64,000 nt of DNA from Oligoflexia bacterium (GTDB lineage: Bacteria; Bdellovibrionota; Bdellovibrionia; JABDDW01), in NCBI GenBank assembly GCA_034439615.1, contig JAWXAT010000036.1, positions 85,957-149,956 of the forward strand, given 5' to 3'. Positions 35,234 to 45,406 of the stretch are shown piece by piece; the stretch's first letter is position 1; each line of letters starts with the position of its first letter. The position numbers and the translations under genes are program-made. Below the pieces are notes generated by a model. It saw only the letters and a program-made list of their open reading frames with translations, was not told the origin of the DNA and did no database searches.

Positions 35234-36977
35234 CTACTTCTTGATAATTTCCTGATGTGATAATCTTACCACCACTTAACTTATAGAGACGCTTGCATTT
35301 TTTTGCAGTAGTGAGTCTGTGCGTAATCAATATGATTGTTTTTTCACCTGTGAGATTATTGATAGCATTTGTGACTTCTTGTTCAGTTTCATGATCAAGC
35401 GAAGATGTTGCTTCATCAAAAATCAGTACTTCTGGATTATGGTAAAGCGCGCGCGCAATACCAAGACGTTGTCTTTGTCCACCGCTGATTCGAACCCCTC
35501 GTTCTCCAACAAAAGCTTCTAATTTCTCTGAAGATGCTTGGACAAAGTCTTCTAGCTGAGCCATGCGCAACGCATTCCAAACACGATTATCATCTATTTC
35601 TGCATCAGGAATTCCAAAAGCAACATTTCTTCGAATCGTGTCATCTGACAAAAATATAAGTTGAGGTACGTAACCGATACTTTTTTGCCAGCTCGTAATA
35701 TTACTCCAAATGTCACTTCCATCGATTGTAATCGTGCCCTTCTGAGGAGGCAAAAGCCCAAGGACCATATCAACTAATGTTGTTTTTCCTGCTCCGGAGG
35801 GACCAATAAATGCGACTGACTCACCTTTGTTGATATAGGCACTTACACCACCAAGTATCCATTGTGTAGAGCTGTCGTATTTAAAAAAGATATCTTTTAG
35901 TTCAATGGTTTTGCTAAAAACGATTGGATCAGCATCTAATTTAACACTTGGGATTTCTATGGATTGTACCCTTGTCAGATCATGGTAAACGACATCAATC
36001 GATGAGCGGTAAAAGCGAATACAGGAAAGATTGGTCATGATGCGAGTAAAAGAAGGCATGATACGTACTGCTGCAACTGCAAAAAGCGCCAGTACGGGCA
36101 AAATGGCTGTCATATCTCTTTTATTCCAAATCAAAATACAAGTGATGAGAACGATTCCACTCACAGCTATAGTTTCAATGAAAAGCTTAGGCAATTGGTT
36201 CATGGTGAGTGCATATCTTGTGGTGTTAGAATAACCGATTAGATTTTTTGTGTATTCATCGAGAAAAAAGTTTTCTCGTCCTAAAATCTTAGTTTCTTTT
36301 ATTCCCCCAAGACTTTGAACAATCCATTTGTACTTTGCTTCAGTGAAGTGTTGCTGTTGAATTCCTTTAAGTTTCATTTTTGATTTCACAGAATAATAAA
36401 AAATCATTGTAAGCAGCCCTAAAGTTCCCACAGATGTGATTGCAGTAAAAGGCTCTATAGCAATCAATGCAAGGGTCATTAAAATGACAATTACAACTTC
36501 AGTAATAACGCTCAACATTGGGAGAAGAACTCCGTTTTGAAAAACGAGTCCAACTTGATCAAGATTTCGAATAAGTACTGCTGAATTATGCTCTAGATGA
36601 TAGCTATAAGGTTGGCCCAGGTAAGTGGAAAGTAATCGCCGCGAAATACCTAAATATTTTTTAAATGTAATTCGATTTTGAAGATAAATCAGGCAGGCTA
36701 AAAAAACATTTTTAAATATAAAAAAGCATATCAATAAGACCCCGCAGATAATGATTAACTGGTGGTGCTCTGGGTGTCCCAGCCATTGATTTATTTGAGA
36801 AAGATACTGTTTTTTTGCTACCAAAGTAGGGTCAGCGATGATGCCGATAAAGGGCACAATGATACCTACTCCGATGACTTCAAGACTCGCACTGAAGATC
36901 ATGAGGAAAATCAATAAGAGCAGATAATACTTCTCTCGGGTGCTGAATAAGGATAAAAGTTTCTTAATTAATTCCAT
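35220..36977 (-). CDS. ABC transporter, fused permease-ATPase (PglK/lipid-linked oligosaccharide flippase-like)
   Basis: About 585 residues: six membrane helices (residues 1-310), then an ATPase with Walker A GPSGAGKTTLVD, signature ISGGQRQRLGIARAL and Walker B VLIFDEATSS. The permease is of the exporter type seen in PglK of Campylobacter and MsbA. In this locus the likely role is flipping lipid-linked repeat units across the inner membrane (inference). No Wzx-type flippase is in the window, which supports this. ATG 36977 is preferred over the upstream TTG at 37019; neither has a good ribosome-binding site. Confidence 0.85.
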   Translation of the reverse strand: MELIKKLLSLFSTREKYYLLLLIFLMIFSASLEVIGVGIIVPFIGIIADPTLVAKKQYLSQINQWLGHPEHHQLIIICGVLLICFFIFKNVFLACLIYLQNRITFKKYLGISRRLLSTYLGQPYSYHLEHNSAVLIRNLDQVGLVFQNGVLLPMLSVITEVVIVILMTLALIAIEPFTAITSVGTLGLLTMIFYYSVKSKMKLKGIQQQHFTEAKYKWIVQSLGGIKETKILGRENFFLDEYTKNLIGYSNTTRYALTMNQLPKLFIETIAVSGIVLITCILIWNKRDMTAILPVLALFAVAAVRIMPSFTRIMTNLSCIRFYRSSIDVVYHDLTRVQSIEIPSVKLDADPIVFSKTIELKDIFFKYDSSTQWILGGVSAYINKGESVAFIGPSGAGKTTLVDMVLGLLPPQKGTITIDGSDIWSNITSWQKSIGYVPQLIFLSDDTIRRNVAFGIPDAEIDDNRVWNALRMAQLEDFVQASSEKLEAFVGERGVRISGGQRQRLGIARALYHNPEVLIFDEATSSLDHETEQEVTNAINNLTGEKTIILITHRLTTAKKCKRLYKLSGGKIITSGNYQEVVGGV

Positions 36978-37120
36978 AATGTACAAGACATATTCATCTG
37001 AGAACTTTTGCAAAGTCAAGGTGGTTCTGACCCCCTGGGTCTATCGTTTTTGATTGCTAAAAATGAATCCCCTGGCTAATTTGAGCTCACAACAATCAAG
37101 CGTATATAAGGAGAAATATT

Positions 37121-38122
37121 GTGGGCGAAAAGTACCTAGTTATCGGTGGCAACGGAATATTTGGCGTTCATATGATCAAATATCTTCTTGAAACTAATCC
37201 AAAAGCCCAAGTTATTTCAGTTGGAAGAAATGAAGAAAAAATCAAAGCCTTCTCTCTTTATAAGGGTATTGACGATAGTCGTTTTGCTTACCATAAGATT
37301 CATGCTGTTTTTGAAACAGAAAAACTTTTTGAACTCTTCGAAAAAGAAAAACCCGATTACATCATCAACTTCGCCGCATTAGCGGCTTCCGTCGCAGCAA
37401 GTTGGGATTATGCTACAGATTATTATGAAACAAACACAGTATGGCTTGCGAAAGCTGCTGATCATTTGGTTGGAAAAAAATGGCTAAAGAAATGGGTGCA
37501 AATCGGAAGTTCAGAAATTTTTGGAGCTGTTAAGGGGCCAGCCAGTGAATCAACTCCCTATAACCCGTCAACTCCTTACGCAGTCTCAAAACTTGCTGGA
37601 GATTTGCATCTCAAAGCTGTTTGTAAAGTTCGAGGCTTCCCAATGAATATTTTGTGGCCATCAAATGGATATGGCTCGGGTCAACAACTTTATCGAATCG
37701 TTCCGCGAACAGTTTTAGCTTGTCTTTTGGGTCGTGAACTTCCACTTCAAGGTGGAGGGGCAGCGGTGAAATCATATATTCATGCTCGTGACTTAGCTCA
37801 CGGAATTTTCCTCACATTAAAGAATGCTGATATTGGCAAGTGCTACACCATGGGCCCCAAAGACGGTGGCATTTCAATTAAAGATTTAGTTTTTAAAACC
37901 ATCACTCTGATGGATAGAAACCCAAATGATATTGTGAAAATCGCACCTGATCGTCTTGGTCAAGACGCCCAATATCTTCTGGATTCAACACGTATCCACG
38001 CAGAACTTGGTTGGACCCCCGAAATCAGTATTGAGGAGGGGCTTCTTGAAACGATCAACTGGGCAAAAACTTATTTGAATGATCTTAAGTCACTTCCCAC
38101 TGAAGTTGTTTTTGAGCCGTAG
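37121..38122 (+). CDS. NAD-dependent epimerase/dehydratase (dTDP-glucose 4,6-dehydratase-like)
   Basis: A 333-residue extended SDR with the N-terminal VIGGNGIFGVHMI, INFAALAA, WVQIGSSEIFG and the active-site YAVSK. The C-terminal part contains SYIHARDLAHGIF, as in RmlB-type enzymes. The GTG start has AAGGAG about eight bases upstream. It is the first gene of a rightward operon that continues through polymerase and glycosyltransferase genes with overlapping ends. Confidence 0.85.
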   Translation: MGEKYLVIGGNGIFGVHMIKYLLETNPKAQVISVGRNEEKIKAFSLYKGIDDSRFAYHKIHAVFETEKLFELFEKEKPDYIINFAALAASVAASWDYATDYYETNTVWLAKAADHLVGKKWLKKWVQIGSSEIFGAVKGPASESTPYNPSTPYAVSKLAGDLHLKAVCKVRGFPMNILWPSNGYGSGQQLYRIVPRTVLACLLGRELPLQGGGAAVKSYIHARDLAHGIFLTLKNADIGKCYTMGPKDGGISIKDLVFKTITLMDRNPNDIVKIAPDRLGQDAQYLLDSTRIHAELGWTPEISIEEGLLETINWAKTYLNDLKSLPTEVVFEP

Positions 38123-39704
38123 TATTTCCGTCTTTAAAAAGCTTAAAAGACGCATCTGGATCGACGGGCCTACATGGCGCTTTATTCGATTTAATCAGGC
38201 AAAATGGAAGCGAAAACCGTTTCAAAAAAAGAACTCCACCATCCTTGTGGATATCTTCGATATGAACCCTCTTATTTACTGCTTTTCCAACATTGCAAAT
38301 TACCTGGCTGAAGTTACAGATTCTTCTGTTGCGGCCTTTCATTTAGCAAAAAGCCTTTTTACCAAAATAGGAATCAGCGAAAGACGTTTAGAAAAAATCT
38401 ATGAATCATTTGGAGCCGGTTTAGAACTTAAGATTTCAAGTGCCCATACAGATAAATATGAGGCGGCGGCAAAAGAATTTGCTACCAAAAAATTCAATGG
38501 CCTTAAAAGCAAATGGGACGTCATCAATATCGACATAGATGGTCTAAAAATCGGCGATCTTATCTATGACACATATTTAAGAAAAGGTTTTCATACTGTT
38601 GATATTAAAGACCCACTTTTGCTTTCAATTATTGAAGACGCTTATTTAATTTTTCAAATTAGTAAAAATTTTATTCAAGAACGTAATGTCAAAGCAGTGC
38701 TGACTTCACACACAGTTTATATCTCCCATGGGATTCTTGTGCGCCTAGCACTTCAAAAAGATATTCCTATTTACACTCTCATGGACAATGACGGCCTTGT
38801 AATCACAGATATCCAAAAAGAAACTTATTACCATTTCAAATATCATATTTATAAAAAAACTTTTGATACTCTACCTGAAGCAGAAAAACCCAAACTCAGA
38901 GCTCAAGCTAAAAAAGTTTTAACAGAAAGAATGCTTGGGGCAATCGATGCAGGCATTGCCGATATGATTCTTGAAGAAGGCAGACCGGGCCTTGCAGGCT
39001 ATGGAGCAATCGCAAAAGAGCGCATTCTTAAAGACACAGGGCGCCCGCGCGTTATTGTCATGCTGAATTGTTTTTTTGATGCCCCTCACTGCTATCGAGA
39101 TATGCTCTTTCCTGATTTTCAAGAATGGATCGAGTTTGTTTTGCAAAAAGCATCGCAGACTTCATTTGATTGGTATCTGAAGCCACACCCTGCGGGCATG
39201 GCGGCCAATGATCTTGTAGTTGAAGATCTTAAAAAGAAATTTCCTAAAATTACTTTTTTACCAAGGTCAGCTTCTAACAGACAGATCTTGCAAGAAGGTA
39301 TTAACTCGATGTTCACTGTCTTTGGTACCGCAGCTCATGAATTTGCGTATGCGGGTGTGCCCACTGTGACTGCAGGAGATAACCCACATATTAACTATAA
39401 TTTTAATTTTCACCCCAAGACCATTGAAGAATATGAAAAGTATATTTTGAACGCTGATAAATTAAAAATCGATATTGATAAAACCCAAATTGAAGAGTTT
39501 TTCTATATGCATTATATCCACACATTTTTGAGAAATGAATTTGGCGCACGCCTTATTGATGAAGAATGTGAATATTCAAAACTAGGTTATAAATCTAATG
39601 ATTCCTCGATTTTTGATTCTTATATTCGTGGAGAAAACTCAGAAAAAGATAAAAAAGTAAGAACCTTTTTTAATAAATACTTTTCAAGGCAACTTCATGG
39701 TTAA
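38112..39704 (+). CDS. Putative capsule/surface polysaccharide biosynthesis protein (GT-B-like)
   Basis: About 530 residues. The C-terminal half has WYLKPHPAGM and FGTAAHEFAYAGVPTVTAGD, the HPxx and GS/T-xxxE patterns of KpsS/KpsC or CDP-glycerol-transferase-like GT-B enzymes. The visible fragment at 1-558 has a similar segment. The start is uncertain: TTG 38112 gives an 11-base overlap with the epimerase, while ATG 38079 gives 44 bases. The stop overlaps the next glycosyltransferase by eight bases. Donor and acceptor unknown. Confidence 0.6.
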   Translation: MSRSISVFKKLKRRIWIDGPTWRFIRFNQAKWKRKPFQKKNSTILVDIFDMNPLIYCFSNIANYLAEVTDSSVAAFHLAKSLFTKIGISERRLEKIYESFGAGLELKISSAHTDKYEAAAKEFATKKFNGLKSKWDVINIDIDGLKIGDLIYDTYLRKGFHTVDIKDPLLLSIIEDAYLIFQISKNFIQERNVKAVLTSHTVYISHGILVRLALQKDIPIYTLMDNDGLVITDIQKETYYHFKYHIYKKTFDTLPEAEKPKLRAQAKKVLTERMLGAIDAGIADMILEEGRPGLAGYGAIAKERILKDTGRPRVIVMLNCFFDAPHCYRDMLFPDFQEWIEFVLQKASQTSFDWYLKPHPAGMAANDLVVEDLKKKFPKITFLPRSASNRQILQEGINSMFTVFGTAAHEFAYAGVPTVTAGDNPHINYNFNFHPKTIEEYEKYILNADKLKIDIDKTQIEEFFYMHYIHTFLRNEFGARLIDEECEYSKLGYKSNDSSIFDSYIRGENSEKDKKVRTFFNKYFSRQLHG

Positions 39705-40521
39705 AAAACTTTCCATCATCACCATCACCTACAAAGACTCTCAAGGGCTTCAAACAACCTTAGATTCCCTCAAACCACTCTCGCAAAGTGATATTAAATG
39801 GGAGCATGTTATTGTTGATTCCTCCCCTGAGATTAATAAAGCAGTTATTTCAAGCCTCCCCGCATCTTGGCCTTTGATTTACAAAACAATTCCCGCACAA
39901 GGTGTGTACGATGCTTTTAACCACGGCCTTGGCGCATCAAAGGGCGAGTGGATTTGGCTTTTAAATGGCGGTGATCGTCTTAAGTCTCTTGAAGCTTTAA
40001 AAATTGTTTTAAGTGAAATTCAGCAAGCGCGCGATATAGATTTAGTACTTGCGGCAGTTGCCCTGACTAAGAATGGAAAGTATCAGTACACGCAAATTCC
40101 AAATCGCCAATTAGAAAAAAATATTTTGGGCTCTCAAAAACTTTGCCAACAAGGTCTTATTTATAAGGCCGCACTTTTTAAAAAAACAGGCCTCTTCTCT
40201 ACAAAATACAAAATTGCCTCTGATTATGAGCACCACTTCAGATGTATGCTCTCAGGGGCAAAGACTCTGCAGTGTGCAGATGTTATCGCAGAATTTGACA
40301 TGTCTGGAAGTTCTGCTAACTACAAACTTGCTTTTAAAGAATTTAAAAAAATTCACAAAGAATTAAGATCAAAACTTCCGCTAAAATTAACTTTGATAAA
40401 TGAAATTTATCGACGCAAAGATTACTTAAGAGTTTTACTTTTAAAGTTTTTTGCACAGAGCCCATTAGCTCCGATTTTAAGACCCTTGTGGATCGCCTGG
40501 AATCGAGGATTTCGTCTGTGA
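39697..40521 (+). CDS. Glycosyltransferase family 2
   Basis: A 274-residue GT-A enzyme: SIITITYKDSQGL at the N-terminus, HVIVDSSP after the second strand and WIWLLNGGDRL in the place of the DXD metal motif (GGD form, as in WcaA-like colanic acid transferases). KIASDYEHHFRCM resembles the acceptor-side acidic motif. It is coupled at both ends with overlapping neighbours. Cytoplasmic face of the inner membrane expected. Confidence 0.85.
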   Translation: MVKKLSIITITYKDSQGLQTTLDSLKPLSQSDIKWEHVIVDSSPEINKAVISSLPASWPLIYKTIPAQGVYDAFNHGLGASKGEWIWLLNGGDRLKSLEALKIVLSEIQQARDIDLVLAAVALTKNGKYQYTQIPNRQLEKNILGSQKLCQQGLIYKAALFKKTGLFSTKYKIASDYEHHFRCMLSGAKTLQCADVIAEFDMSGSSANYKLAFKEFKKIHKELRSKLPLKLTLINEIYRRKDYLRVLLLKFFAQSPLAPILRPLWIAWNRGFRL

Positions 40522-41624
40522 AAAAAAAATCCTTTGCGTATTACTGGATCCTCATCTACGCATTCGCACTAATTCTTTGCCCACCTCTTAAAATCGGGTC
40601 AAAAAATGTTTTTTTAGTAGAGCTTCTCTTATTCCCGCTGCTTTTAAAACTTGGTTATGCCCTTGTAAAAGGTAAGGCAAAAGCCCCACCTCGACCTCTT
40701 ATCCTCGTATGGGTTGCATTACTTTTGGCTTTTATCTCAGGGCTTTGGCGCCAAGAATTAGCCAAAGAACTTAGCCTCTATCTCACTTATTTTTATCCCC
40801 CAGAAGGTGATCAGTTTAGATTGACCACAGATCTTACGCGCTATGTGCGCTGGACTTTAATGTTTTCTACACCTTGGATTATTCAACAAACTCTATCGGC
40901 AAAAACACTTCCCACATTCTTGCGGGCCATTTATGTTTTGGTTTTTATATCAGCCTGTCTAGCACTTTTTGAAATGGGTGGGTATATTAATCTTGCGCCC
41001 TATTACGGTTATGTGCGAAATGATTTTTGGGGAACCCGCTCCTACGGAACAGCCCAATCACCTCTTGAGGCAAGCCTTATTTACGGTGGTGTTCTCATAC
41101 TTCTGCTTTTAAATCCGCATAATCTCTTAAAGACCAAAAGTACTATTTACTTTATCGCAGCAATTACTTACGCCCTTGCACTCATTGCAACATTTGGGGC
41201 AACAGCCTTTGTAGCAACGGCTGTGTGTATTGTTCTTTGGAAAATCAAATCATCTAGTTACATGAAAAATGTTTTCTCAGTTTTACCATTTAATTTTCTT
41301 TCGCTCAAACAGGCTAATTTTCTCACACGTTTTGAGTTATGGGGAAAGTGGCTAGCCGTGGTTCCAGCACATCCATGGATTGTTATTTTTGGAATGGGAT
41401 TCACGAGCCTTGTAAGTGACAACAGTCTTTTTTTAATGGTGATGTACGGTGGGTTTTTTCTGCTGATAAGTTTTCTTTGGTGGCTTAAAACTTGTTTTGT
41501 AAAAGTTCCTGCTGAATTTAAAATATTTTTTATCTTTTGGTTTATTTCATGGATTACCCTTGATTCAGTGGGCTTTTGGGGAATCGGTCGCCTAGCTTGG
41601 CTACTCTTTGGTTTTTTCCTATGA
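40518..41624 (+). CDS. O-antigen ligase/polymerase-like membrane protein (Wzy type)
   Basis: About 368 residues with ten or more hydrophobic helices and a long extracytoplasmic stretch around residues 85-150 (YLTYFYPPEGDQFRLTTD). This topology is typical of Wzy polymerases and WaaL ligases, whose sequences diverge too fast for a firm call. The start is GTG 40518, sharing bases with the previous stop (GTGA). It probably polymerises or transfers the repeat units exported by the ABC flippase (inference). Confidence 0.7.
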   Translation: MKKKSFAYYWILIYAFALILCPPLKIGSKNVFLVELLLFPLLLKLGYALVKGKAKAPPRPLILVWVALLLAFISGLWRQELAKELSLYLTYFYPPEGDQFRLTTDLTRYVRWTLMFSTPWIIQQTLSAKTLPTFLRAIYVLVFISACLALFEMGGYINLAPYYGYVRNDFWGTRSYGTAQSPLEASLIYGGVLILLLLNPHNLLKTKSTIYFIAAITYALALIATFGATAFVATAVCIVLWKIKSSSYMKNVFSVLPFNFLSLKQANFLTRFELWGKWLAVVPAHPWIVIFGMGFTSLVSDNSLFLMVMYGGFFLLISFLWWLKTCFVKVPAEFKIFFIFWFISWITLDSVGFWGIGRLAWLLFGFFL

Positions 41625-42754
41625 AACAGGTCTTAATTATTCATCGTGAATATCGACATAGAGGCGGAGAAGATGTTTTTCTTGATGAGATTCTCATTCC
41701 CCAACTTAAGAAATTAAATATCGATCATAAAGTTATACTCCTTCCATCTTTAAAAAATCCGTTAGAATTTTTATTTATGGTTTTAGGATTAGAAAAACTC
41801 AGACCCAGTTATCAAAAGGTTAAAAACGAGACTAGGTCTAAAGATTTTAGCCATGTGCTATTTAATAATTTTATCCCCACAGTTTCATTTGCATTGCCTG
41901 GGTTTTTCAAAGCTCAAAATATTAAAACGCTCATGTGGGTGCATAATGCCAGGCTTTCGTGCGCTAACGGGCTTTTATTTAATGGCCAAACACCTTGTCA
42001 TCGCTGTTTGACAACTGGGAGTCGTTGGGATTTTTTACAGAACTGCCATCAAAATCTCATGCAATCTTTTTTATACTCTCTAGTTTATAGATTTAATCGA
42101 GTACCTAAAAAAATCTTAAAAAATATTGACCAGTTTGTTTGCAATTCTCAGTTCAGCCAAAATATTCTTAGCTCCACTAGTCGTCATCTCGGTTTGCCAA
42201 TAAAAGAATCAGTGGTTATTCCCATGCCTGTAAGTATGAAGTCTATTTCCACAGAATCCCCCACACCACCTCTTCATCCACCAATTGCGCAGCTTTCAAA
42301 GCAATTTTATTTATTCATGGGACGAGTATCTTTTGAAAAAGGAGCAGATATTTTTGCAGATTTTGCAAACAAGTATCCTAACAAAAATTTTGTAATGTGC
42401 GGAACGGGCCCCATGCTCGATGAACTTCAAAATAGAAAAATCTCAAATCTCATTTTTTTAGGCCATATCACCTCAGAAAAACCGTGGCTCTACACCCATG
42501 CACAAGCACTTATAATTCCTTCTCGAGTAGCTGAAACTGCCTCACTGGTAATCTCAGAATCCCGCGCATATGGAACACCTGTGATTTATCCAAAAGGTGG
42601 AGGTGCAGAGGAAACTTTTAATTCTCTCGGATGCACAGGTTGTAGCTTAGTAGAGTTTAAGGCCCAAGAATTTGCGCGCTCTGAGCCATCAAAACTGGCA
42701 CATGATACCGAAAATAAATTTGAAAATCAGCTTTCCAAACTTTTTGCCAATTAA
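41621..42754 (+). CDS. Glycosyltransferase family 4 (GT-B)
   Basis: A 377-residue enzyme. HREYRHRGGEDVFLDE at the N-terminus, FMGRVSFEKGADIFADF at the start of the donor domain, and ESRAYGTPVIYPKGGGAEE with the EX7E-like donor site are typical of GT4. ATG 41621 is the true start, as it overlaps the polymerase stop (ATGA). Several Cys (residues about 127-155) form CxxxxPCHRC-like spacing, perhaps structural. Confidence 0.85.
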   Translation: MKQVLIIHREYRHRGGEDVFLDEILIPQLKKLNIDHKVILLPSLKNPLEFLFMVLGLEKLRPSYQKVKNETRSKDFSHVLFNNFIPTVSFALPGFFKAQNIKTLMWVHNARLSCANGLLFNGQTPCHRCLTTGSRWDFLQNCHQNLMQSFLYSLVYRFNRVPKKILKNIDQFVCNSQFSQNILSSTSRHLGLPIKESVVIPMPVSMKSISTESPTPPLHPPIAQLSKQFYLFMGRVSFEKGADIFADFANKYPNKNFVMCGTGPMLDELQNRKISNLIFLGHITSEKPWLYTHAQALIIPSRVAETASLVISESRAYGTPVIYPKGGGAEETFNSLGCTGCSLVEFKAQEFARSEPSKLAHDTENKFENQLSKLFAN

Positions 42755-42766
42755 GAATATGATTGA

Positions 42767-43870
42767 TTAAATCTGCGCTAAAAGATGATCAACGATCTTA
42801 CGGCTTGCGGTACCATCACCATAAGGGTTTTTTGAACCACGGTTTTTAATACTACGATTTCCAGTTAAAAATGAAACTGCTGTTGACACGATACTTTCGG
42901 AGTTTACTCCCACCATGATAGAAGTTCCATATTCCACAGCTTCAGGTCTTTCTGTATTTTCTCTTAAAACAAGTACAGGTTTTAAAAGGCTTGGGGCTTC
43001 CTCTTGGATTCCACCTGAGTCACTCAAAATCAGCTCTGCCTTTTTCATCACCCAAACAAAATCAGGATAATCCAGAGGCGAAACCAGATGAACATTTGCC
43101 AAGCCACTCAAATATTTTTTAGCTGCAACAACCACTTTCGGGTTAGGATGCACGGGCATGACAAACTGTATTTCTTTAAACTGATCAGCCAATTTCACAA
43201 ACGCTTTTAATATGTGTTCGAGACGATCTTCGAGGTTTTCACGACGATGCAAAGTAATCAGCACAAGCTTTTGATTTTTTAATTTCTGAAGTTCATCACT
43301 CTTGGGCTCAAAATTTTGCGCTGCTGTCCACAAAAGGGCATCAATGCCTGTGTTTCCTGTTACTAAAATAGACTCAGGATTCACTTGCTCATTTTTCAAC
43401 GTTTCTCCAGCCTTTATTGTTGGAGCATAGTTCCAACTTGCAAGACGTGTGATCATGCGACGATTGGCTTCTTCAGGAAATGGTTCATTAAGATTTTGAG
43501 TTCTAAGACCTGCTTCAACATGTCCTATAGGAATGTGCTGATAATAACATGACAGCGCTGCTGCAAAAGCTGTTGTTGTGTCACCTTGAACCAAAGCTGC
43601 AACTGAACTTTGTTGCTTTAAAAATTCATCAAACTGTAAAAAGGCTGTGGAAGTGAGTTGCCCTAAGCTTTGATTGGGGTTCATCAGTTGAAGGCGCGTG
43701 TCAGGTTCAATTTCAAAAAACTTTAAAAACGGAAGGGCGATTTCAACATGCTGACCCGTAAACACAAAGTGTGTGCGTACGGCACTTTGACGTGAGCGCA
43801 ATTCCCGAATGAGGGGAGCCATTTTAATGATCTCAGGCCGCGTACCGGCGAATACAAGTACTGTCTTCAT
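42767..43870 (-). CDS. wecB: UDP-N-acetylglucosamine 2-epimerase (non-hydrolysing)
   Basis: A 367-residue WecB/MnaA enzyme. FAGTRPEIIKMAPLI, QGDTTTAFAAAL, HVEAGLRT, FPEEANRR, LHRREN and SDSGGIQEEAP are all in place. It makes UDP-ManNAc for the surface polysaccharide. It is transcribed against both flanking rightward genes as a single-gene unit. Confidence 0.92.
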   Translation of the reverse strand: MKTVLVFAGTRPEIIKMAPLIRELRSRQSAVRTHFVFTGQHVEIALPFLKFFEIEPDTRLQLMNPNQSLGQLTSTAFLQFDEFLKQQSSVAALVQGDTTTAFAAALSCYYQHIPIGHVEAGLRTQNLNEPFPEEANRRMITRLASWNYAPTIKAGETLKNEQVNPESILVTGNTGIDALLWTAAQNFEPKSDELQKLKNQKLVLITLHRRENLEDRLEHILKAFVKLADQFKEIQFVMPVHPNPKVVVAAKKYLSGLANVHLVSPLDYPDFVWVMKKAELILSDSGGIQEEAPSLLKPVLVLRENTERPEAVEYGTSIMVGVNSESIVSTAVSFLTGNRSIKNRGSKNPYGDGTASRKIVDHLLAQI

Positions 43871-43959
43871 TTCTACCTAAACTACCCCTTAAGCCCTCGT
43901 ATTTTCAATATCTTTTGAGCTTGCTGGAGCACCTCATGATGCAGTATTTTTGGATCTAA

Positions 43960-45069
43960 ATGAATATAGGACACGTTTCACTCACTTATCGCCCCGTCTT
44001 TGGGGGGCAAGATACATATATTGAAAACCTAAAGCAGGTTTTAAGTCACCGAGGCCACAAAAGTACAGTTTACCAAGCCGTCTCACTTCGACATAAAATC
44101 GACAAAACTGGCGTTCACGCAGTATTAACACCACCCGGATTTGGGCGTTTCATCGCTAATTTTAACTGGTACTACTTTAATTTTTTCTTAAAATTTTTTA
44201 AATCCAAACTTGCTAAAGAAGATGTGCTCATTGTTCACTACGCCGTTCACTACCCCGCTGTAAAATTTCATCCACGGGTGATTATTCTTTCTCATGGTAT
44301 AGAGTGGCACACACCAGCCGATCAATGGGACGACGCCTTACGAGCAAGACGCGCGCGCGAAACTTTTAAAAAATGTTTCGTTGTAGCAAACGATACAGAA
44401 TATTTACGATTTTGTGGTGTCGATATCAAACCTGCAACTAGATTTTTTGAAGAAGTACAACCTGGAAAATGGTTTGTTCCTAATTGTGTAGACACTGAGC
44501 ATTTCAAAAAAGTGACATCGGATCAAGAACTCGCAAAGCTCAAACCCATCTTGGTGCCACGTAATATATATTATCACCGCGGCATTCATTTAGCGTTGGA
44601 AGCTTTTGGGTTACTCGTGCACGAAGGTAATACTGAAAACAGTATGGTCATCGTTGGTAAAATTGTTGATCAAGAATATTATAAAAATCTTTTAGAAATT
44701 ATTAAAAAATATAATATCAAAGATCGCGTTTATTTCAGAGGTCATTCAGATTGGCAAAAAATGCCCGCACTGTATTCAGCTAGTGTGTGTACGATCATTC
44801 CAACGATTGATTGTGAAGGCACATCCCTTAGTGCGCTTGAAAGCATGGCCTGCGGTACCCCCGTCATCGCCACCTCTGTCGCCGGACTCAAAGATCTACC
44901 CTGCCTCCATAGTGAACCAGAACCCATGGCATTAAAAAATGCCCTCTTTGAAATGCTTAACAAACGAGAACATTATGCAACGAGACAGCAAAATGAAGTT
45001 ATTAAGACTTTCAATTTAAAAAATTGGGAACAAGCTTGGACGAAAATCATAGAAAAAGCGTCAGTTTAA
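43960..45069 (+). CDS. Glycosyltransferase family 4 (GT-B)
   Basis: A 369-residue enzyme with HVSLTYRPVFGGQDTYIENL at the N-terminus, PRNIYYHRGIHLALEAF in the donor domain and EGTSLSALESMACGTPVI with the EX7E donor motif. ATG 43960 is supported by GGATC about eight bases upstream. It is the last polysaccharide gene before the tRNA-linked island boundary at 45105. Confidence 0.85.
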   Translation: MNIGHVSLTYRPVFGGQDTYIENLKQVLSHRGHKSTVYQAVSLRHKIDKTGVHAVLTPPGFGRFIANFNWYYFNFFLKFFKSKLAKEDVLIVHYAVHYPAVKFHPRVIILSHGIEWHTPADQWDDALRARRARETFKKCFVVANDTEYLRFCGVDIKPATRFFEEVQPGKWFVPNCVDTEHFKKVTSDQELAKLKPILVPRNIYYHRGIHLALEAFGLLVHEGNTENSMVIVGKIVDQEYYKNLLEIIKKYNIKDRVYFRGHSDWQKMPALYSASVCTIIPTIDCEGTSLSALESMACGTPVIATSVAGLKDLPCLHSEPEPMALKNALFEMLNKREHYATRQQNEVIKTFNLKNWEQAWTKIIEKASV

Positions 45070-45104
45070 AAGACTGATCGACTTACTTTTCGTGCAAAGT
45101 GAAC

Positions 45105-45120
45105 TGGCTCAGGTGGCAGG
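45105..45120. repeat. Far attachment-site copy (att) of the tRNA-Asn island
   Basis: The 16 bases TGGCTCAGGTGGCAGG are identical, in the same orientation, to 51120-51135, the 3' end of the tRNA-Asn gene including its CCA. Bases beyond this on both sides differ. An isolated tRNA 3' end with no tRNA gene around it is the classic remote att scar of a tRNA-integrated element. Confidence 0.7.
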
Positions 45121-45216
45121 GCCGATTTTTGAAATTAGCTAAGCTACTAGAATTTTTAATTTTTCTTTGTTCAACCAACTACTTACCATGAAATCAGTTA
45201 GAAGTTAGTGGAACTG

Positions 45217-45284
45217 GGCAATTTGACAACTTTTTGTCAATTTGACAATTAATTGTCAAAACGCCAAAGACACTCTCCCGACAC
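45217..45284. repeat. 68-bp direct repeat with two palindromes (left copy)
   Basis: Matches 50296-50363 at 65 of 68 positions, in the same orientation. It contains TTGACAA-CTTT-TTGTCAA and the palindrome TTGACAATTAATTGTCAA, followed by a conserved GACACTCTCCCGACAC end. The stretch from 45070 to 45406 has no gene; it holds the att copy, this repeat and the promoter of the toxin-antitoxin pair. Confidence 0.8.
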
Positions 45285-45367
45285 AAGCTTGCGATGCCTG
45301 CAAACATGAAGCAGAAATAAAACTGGCTTTAGTTAAAGGACACCATATAAAGCTTATATATATTTCT

Positions 45368-45396
45368 TTGAATAACATAGCATTTTATGCTATACT
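45368..45396 (+). promoter_or_regulatory. Promoter with internal operator of the HigBA-like module
   Basis: TTGAAT (45368-45373) and TATACT (45391-45396) are 17 bases apart. Between and into the -10 lies a perfect inverted repeat, ATAGCAT-TTT-ATGCTAT (45377-45393), a natural site for the HTH antitoxin. Transcription would begin near 45403, only about four bases before the toxin ATG. Confidence 0.6.
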
Positions 45397-45406
45397 AGGT
45401 AAGTGG

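Noticed and set aside
45242..45406. Extended N-terminus for the RelE-like toxin starting at TTG in the 68-bp repeat
   Set aside because: It would place the start upstream of the promoter and add residues with no family similarity; MKWTVL at 45407 is the normal toxin start.
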